A stretch of 64,000 bases of DNA from assembly GCF_000247815.1 (NCBI RefSeq), contig NC_021674.1, positions 27,096,331 to 27,160,330 of the forward strand. The letters run 5' to 3'. The stretch is from Ficedula albicollis. Its lineage: Eukaryota > Chordata > Aves > Passeriformes > Muscicapidae. A program made the translations under genes and the position numbers. This document shows, in pieces, positions 62,336 through 64,000 of this stretch. Position 1 is the stretch's first letter; each line of letters opens with the position of its first letter. Below the pieces are notes generated by a model. That model was not told the DNA's origin and made no database searches. It worked only from the letters and a program-made list of their open reading frames with translations.

Positions 62336-63320
62336 CCAAATTGCTTCCTGCCAAGTTGCCCAATAAGCAAGTCAGGCTTCCTGATTTGTACTTTCCTAAA
62401 TTTTTCAGATGCCTACTCTGTAAAGCAGTGTCATGCTTGCCATCTTCCCTTGCTATGGTACTGGCAGATGTTCTGACTGTAAATTGTACCAGCTAGCAGC
62501 TTGAGAATTTCATACATGAATTTCCTTAGGACTCCTGGGCAAATGTCACCTGCTCCAGCCAATTTATTACTGTTTTAGTGATCTATTTTAAGAACTTTTC
62601 TCCTGACTTTTCAGTTTGAGACAGTTCTTCCAACCCATTCTGCTGAAAAAAAAGAATCCTCTGTAAGTTTCTCGTTAATGAATCACAGGTAAGTAGTTTT
62701 TTTGCCTAACTGTGCTTCTGCAAATGCTCCTATTAGACTGTGATTATCTATCAACCCTAAAGGCTCTCAGGCAGGCTTTCTGCTTGTGATGTTTTAGAAA
62801 TAGATTCTTATTATTATTTTTTGCTACTTTAGGAAGCTCTTTATCAAAGTCATGTTTGTCCTTTCTTATTTTGGTTTTACTTTTGATGTTCCTTAATTTA
62901 ACTATTAAATTATTTTCTCCATTGTGTACAAACTGCATGTTTTGAAGGGTGCCTTCTTGTTTCTAATATTCCTCTTTACTCTGGTGCTTAGCTCTACTAT
63001 TTTTTGGTCTAACAATCTTCAAAATCTGCAGCCAGCCCTGTATTTTTTACCAAAACACTCTGTACCAATTGTTAATAATATTGTTGGTTCTTTTTGCTTC
63101 TTTTTGTTTATCTTAGCAATTAATAGGTCCTGGTTGAGTTTTTCAGGTTTGATATCTTAAGCCCCCCAAGTAGATAAATTGTGAATACATCATGGTCAAG
63201 ATGTACAAAGGTAACATTTTGAATCTCTTCTGGATTAAGAAATTAATTACCAAAGGTTTATTTTTGTTTATTTGGAAGTTCTCTGACCAGTTGCTTCAAG
63301 AATATAATCACTGTGAGGAT
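62336..63320 (-). mobile_element. Old CR1/L3-type LINE, EN-RT linker and RT start (antisense)
   Basis: The minus strand encodes, around 62500-62580, NKLAGAGDICPGVLRKF, corresponding to the conserved RT-entry motif NKSPGPDGIHPRVLKEL of CR1-type ORF2. At 62744-62938 comes an open stretch ending KVAKNNNKNLFLKHHKQK, matching the linker 'VKDNKKxFFKYI..K'. Plus-strand words such as TTTATTACTGTTTTAG, GAGACAGTTCTTCC, CAGGCTTTCTGCTTGTGATG and CTCTGACCAGTTGCTTCAAG follow the known antisense order. Several frames are needed, so it is a dead fossil. The RT core that should lie to its left is missing. Confidence 0.8.
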
Positions 63321-63536
63321 CAGCACTTGTCCAGCACTTGGTTCTCGTTAGCCACACAGGCACAGGGCTGGGCTTTCCTCTGGTGAGCAGAGGGGTGATT
63401 AAAAGAGGGCTCTAGGGAGCACAGCAAACAGGTGCAGGTGAGCAGGCTGGGTTGCAGGTTTCCTCCTGCTAGTGGGGTGTTTAGTTTGTTGTTTGTTGTC
63501 TTTCTGTTGGTTGGTGTAGGGGTTTTTTTGTTAGTA
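63321..63536 (+). mobile_element. Probable 5' leader of the LINE-like element
   Basis: A GC-richer stretch (63340-63480) runs into a G/T-rich tract (GTTTAGTTTGTTGTTTGTTG and on) just before the ATG at 63537. I take it as the element's 5' UTR because similarity to the older antisense LINE ends near 63320. The exact 5' boundary and any target-site duplication are not visible. Confidence 0.35.
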
Positions 63537-64000
63537 ATGGTTTTTTACACGATCAGTTTTTTTTTGCACAGTCAAAAACTGCAGTTAGTAAAAGTGTATG
63601 TAGGCAAGTAGAATTCTCCAAAAAGGATGTGTCTGTCCAGACCCATTCCTGTGTGGAGCAAACTGCAGTTAGTAAAAGTGTATGTAGCCAAATGGAACTC
63701 TTCAAGAAGGATGTGTCTGTCCAGACCCATTCCTGTGTGGAGCATATCAGTGGTACCAGGGGGCATTGCAGAAGAAGCTTGCCTGCAGTGTGAACAGGTG
63801 AATGATCTCCTTTTGCTGGTGGCAGAACTTAGGGAGGAAGTTGAAAGACTAAGGCGTATTAGGGAAAGTGAAAGTGAAATAGCTTGGTGGAGTTCCACTC
63901 TTCCATCCCTGAGAGAAGCCCAGCAGGAGTCAGAGCACTCCCTTGCCTCCCGCTGTCAGGAAATAGGAGGGCACCTGGTCAATGAAGGGGAGCAGAAATG
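63537..64000 (+). mobile_element. LINE ORF1-like frame (probably CR1), cut by window end
   Basis: From about 63741 a frame is open to the last base. It reads EEACLQCEQVNDLLLLVAEL, then REEVERLRRIRESESEIAWW, then SSTLPSLREAQQ. It holds a CxxC pair followed by a leucine/glutamate-rich coiled coil, as in the RNA-binding ORF1 of bird CR1 elements. Upstream, in another frame, come KKDVSVQTHSC repeats. A frameshift near 63744-63760 separates the two frames, so the copy is not intact. The ATG at 63537 after a G/T-rich leader (63420-63536) is the likely original start. A passerine LTR element is a less likely alternative. Confidence 0.6.
63577..63744 (+). repeat. 84-bp tandem duplication inside the ORF1-like region
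   Basis: Copy 1 is 63577-63660 and copy 2 is 63661-63744, both starting AACTGCAGTTAGTAAAAGTG and ending CCCATTCCTGTGTGGAGCA. They differ at only a handful of sites around 63604-63627. The unit is 84 bp (28 codons), so the duplication keeps the frame, and both copies encode SKSVC...KKDVSVQTHSCVE. Confidence 0.93.

Noticed and set aside
1..64000. CRISPR arrays, phage or bacterial operons, rRNA, complete tRNA genes
   Set aside because: Looked for regular spaced repeats, dense same-strand frames and conserved RNA cores; none is present and the sequence is vertebrate in character.

Overview
This window looks like nuclear DNA from a bird, or at least a sauropsid. It is AT-rich and CpG-poor. It carries four recognisable CR1 retroposon pieces, three of them the short 3'-end pieces that avian genomes are full of, plus older CR1/L3-type LINE debris. 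There is no bacterial gene architecture: no operons, no dense open frames, no ribosome-binding sites. Read on both strands, it shows no intact protein-coding gene, rRNA, tRNA, CRISPR array or complete mobile element. The open frames are short, overlap one another on both strands and resemble no family I know. I treat almost all of them as chance frames in intergenic or intronic DNA.

Layout. Positions 1 to about 18,800 are non-coding, with one decayed CR1 3' end (8,707-8,800), a microsatellite, hairpins, a possible MIR-like SINE scrap and several AT-rich homeodomain/POU-motif clusters that could be conserved enhancers. Two CR1 3' ends in opposite orientation (18,803-18,912 minus; 19,891-19,960 plus) bracket a GC-richer stretch with an exon-like segment. 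From 20 to 46 kb there is more non-coding DNA with AT palindromes, a compound microsatellite and weak exon-like segments. At 46.5-48.0 kb lie an old palindromic interspersed repeat and a MIR-like SINE piece that leaves a short open frame behind a good splice acceptor. From 48 to 61 kb the DNA is again unannotated apart from small repeats and one exon-like segment with an ATG and a strong donor (55,631-55,718).

The retrotransposon-rich end is the best supported part: a sense CR1 C-terminal/3' piece (61,028-61,430); an old antisense CR1/L3-type LINE whose reverse-transcriptase core is deleted (61,940-63,320); and the 5' end of another LINE-like element on the plus strand. That last element has an ORF1-like coiled-coil frame and an internal 84-bp tandem duplication, and it runs off the window at 64,000.

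Nothing here works as a gene system. The exon-like and enhancer-like calls are hypotheses that need transcript data or cross-species alignment. I found no convincing new biological system.
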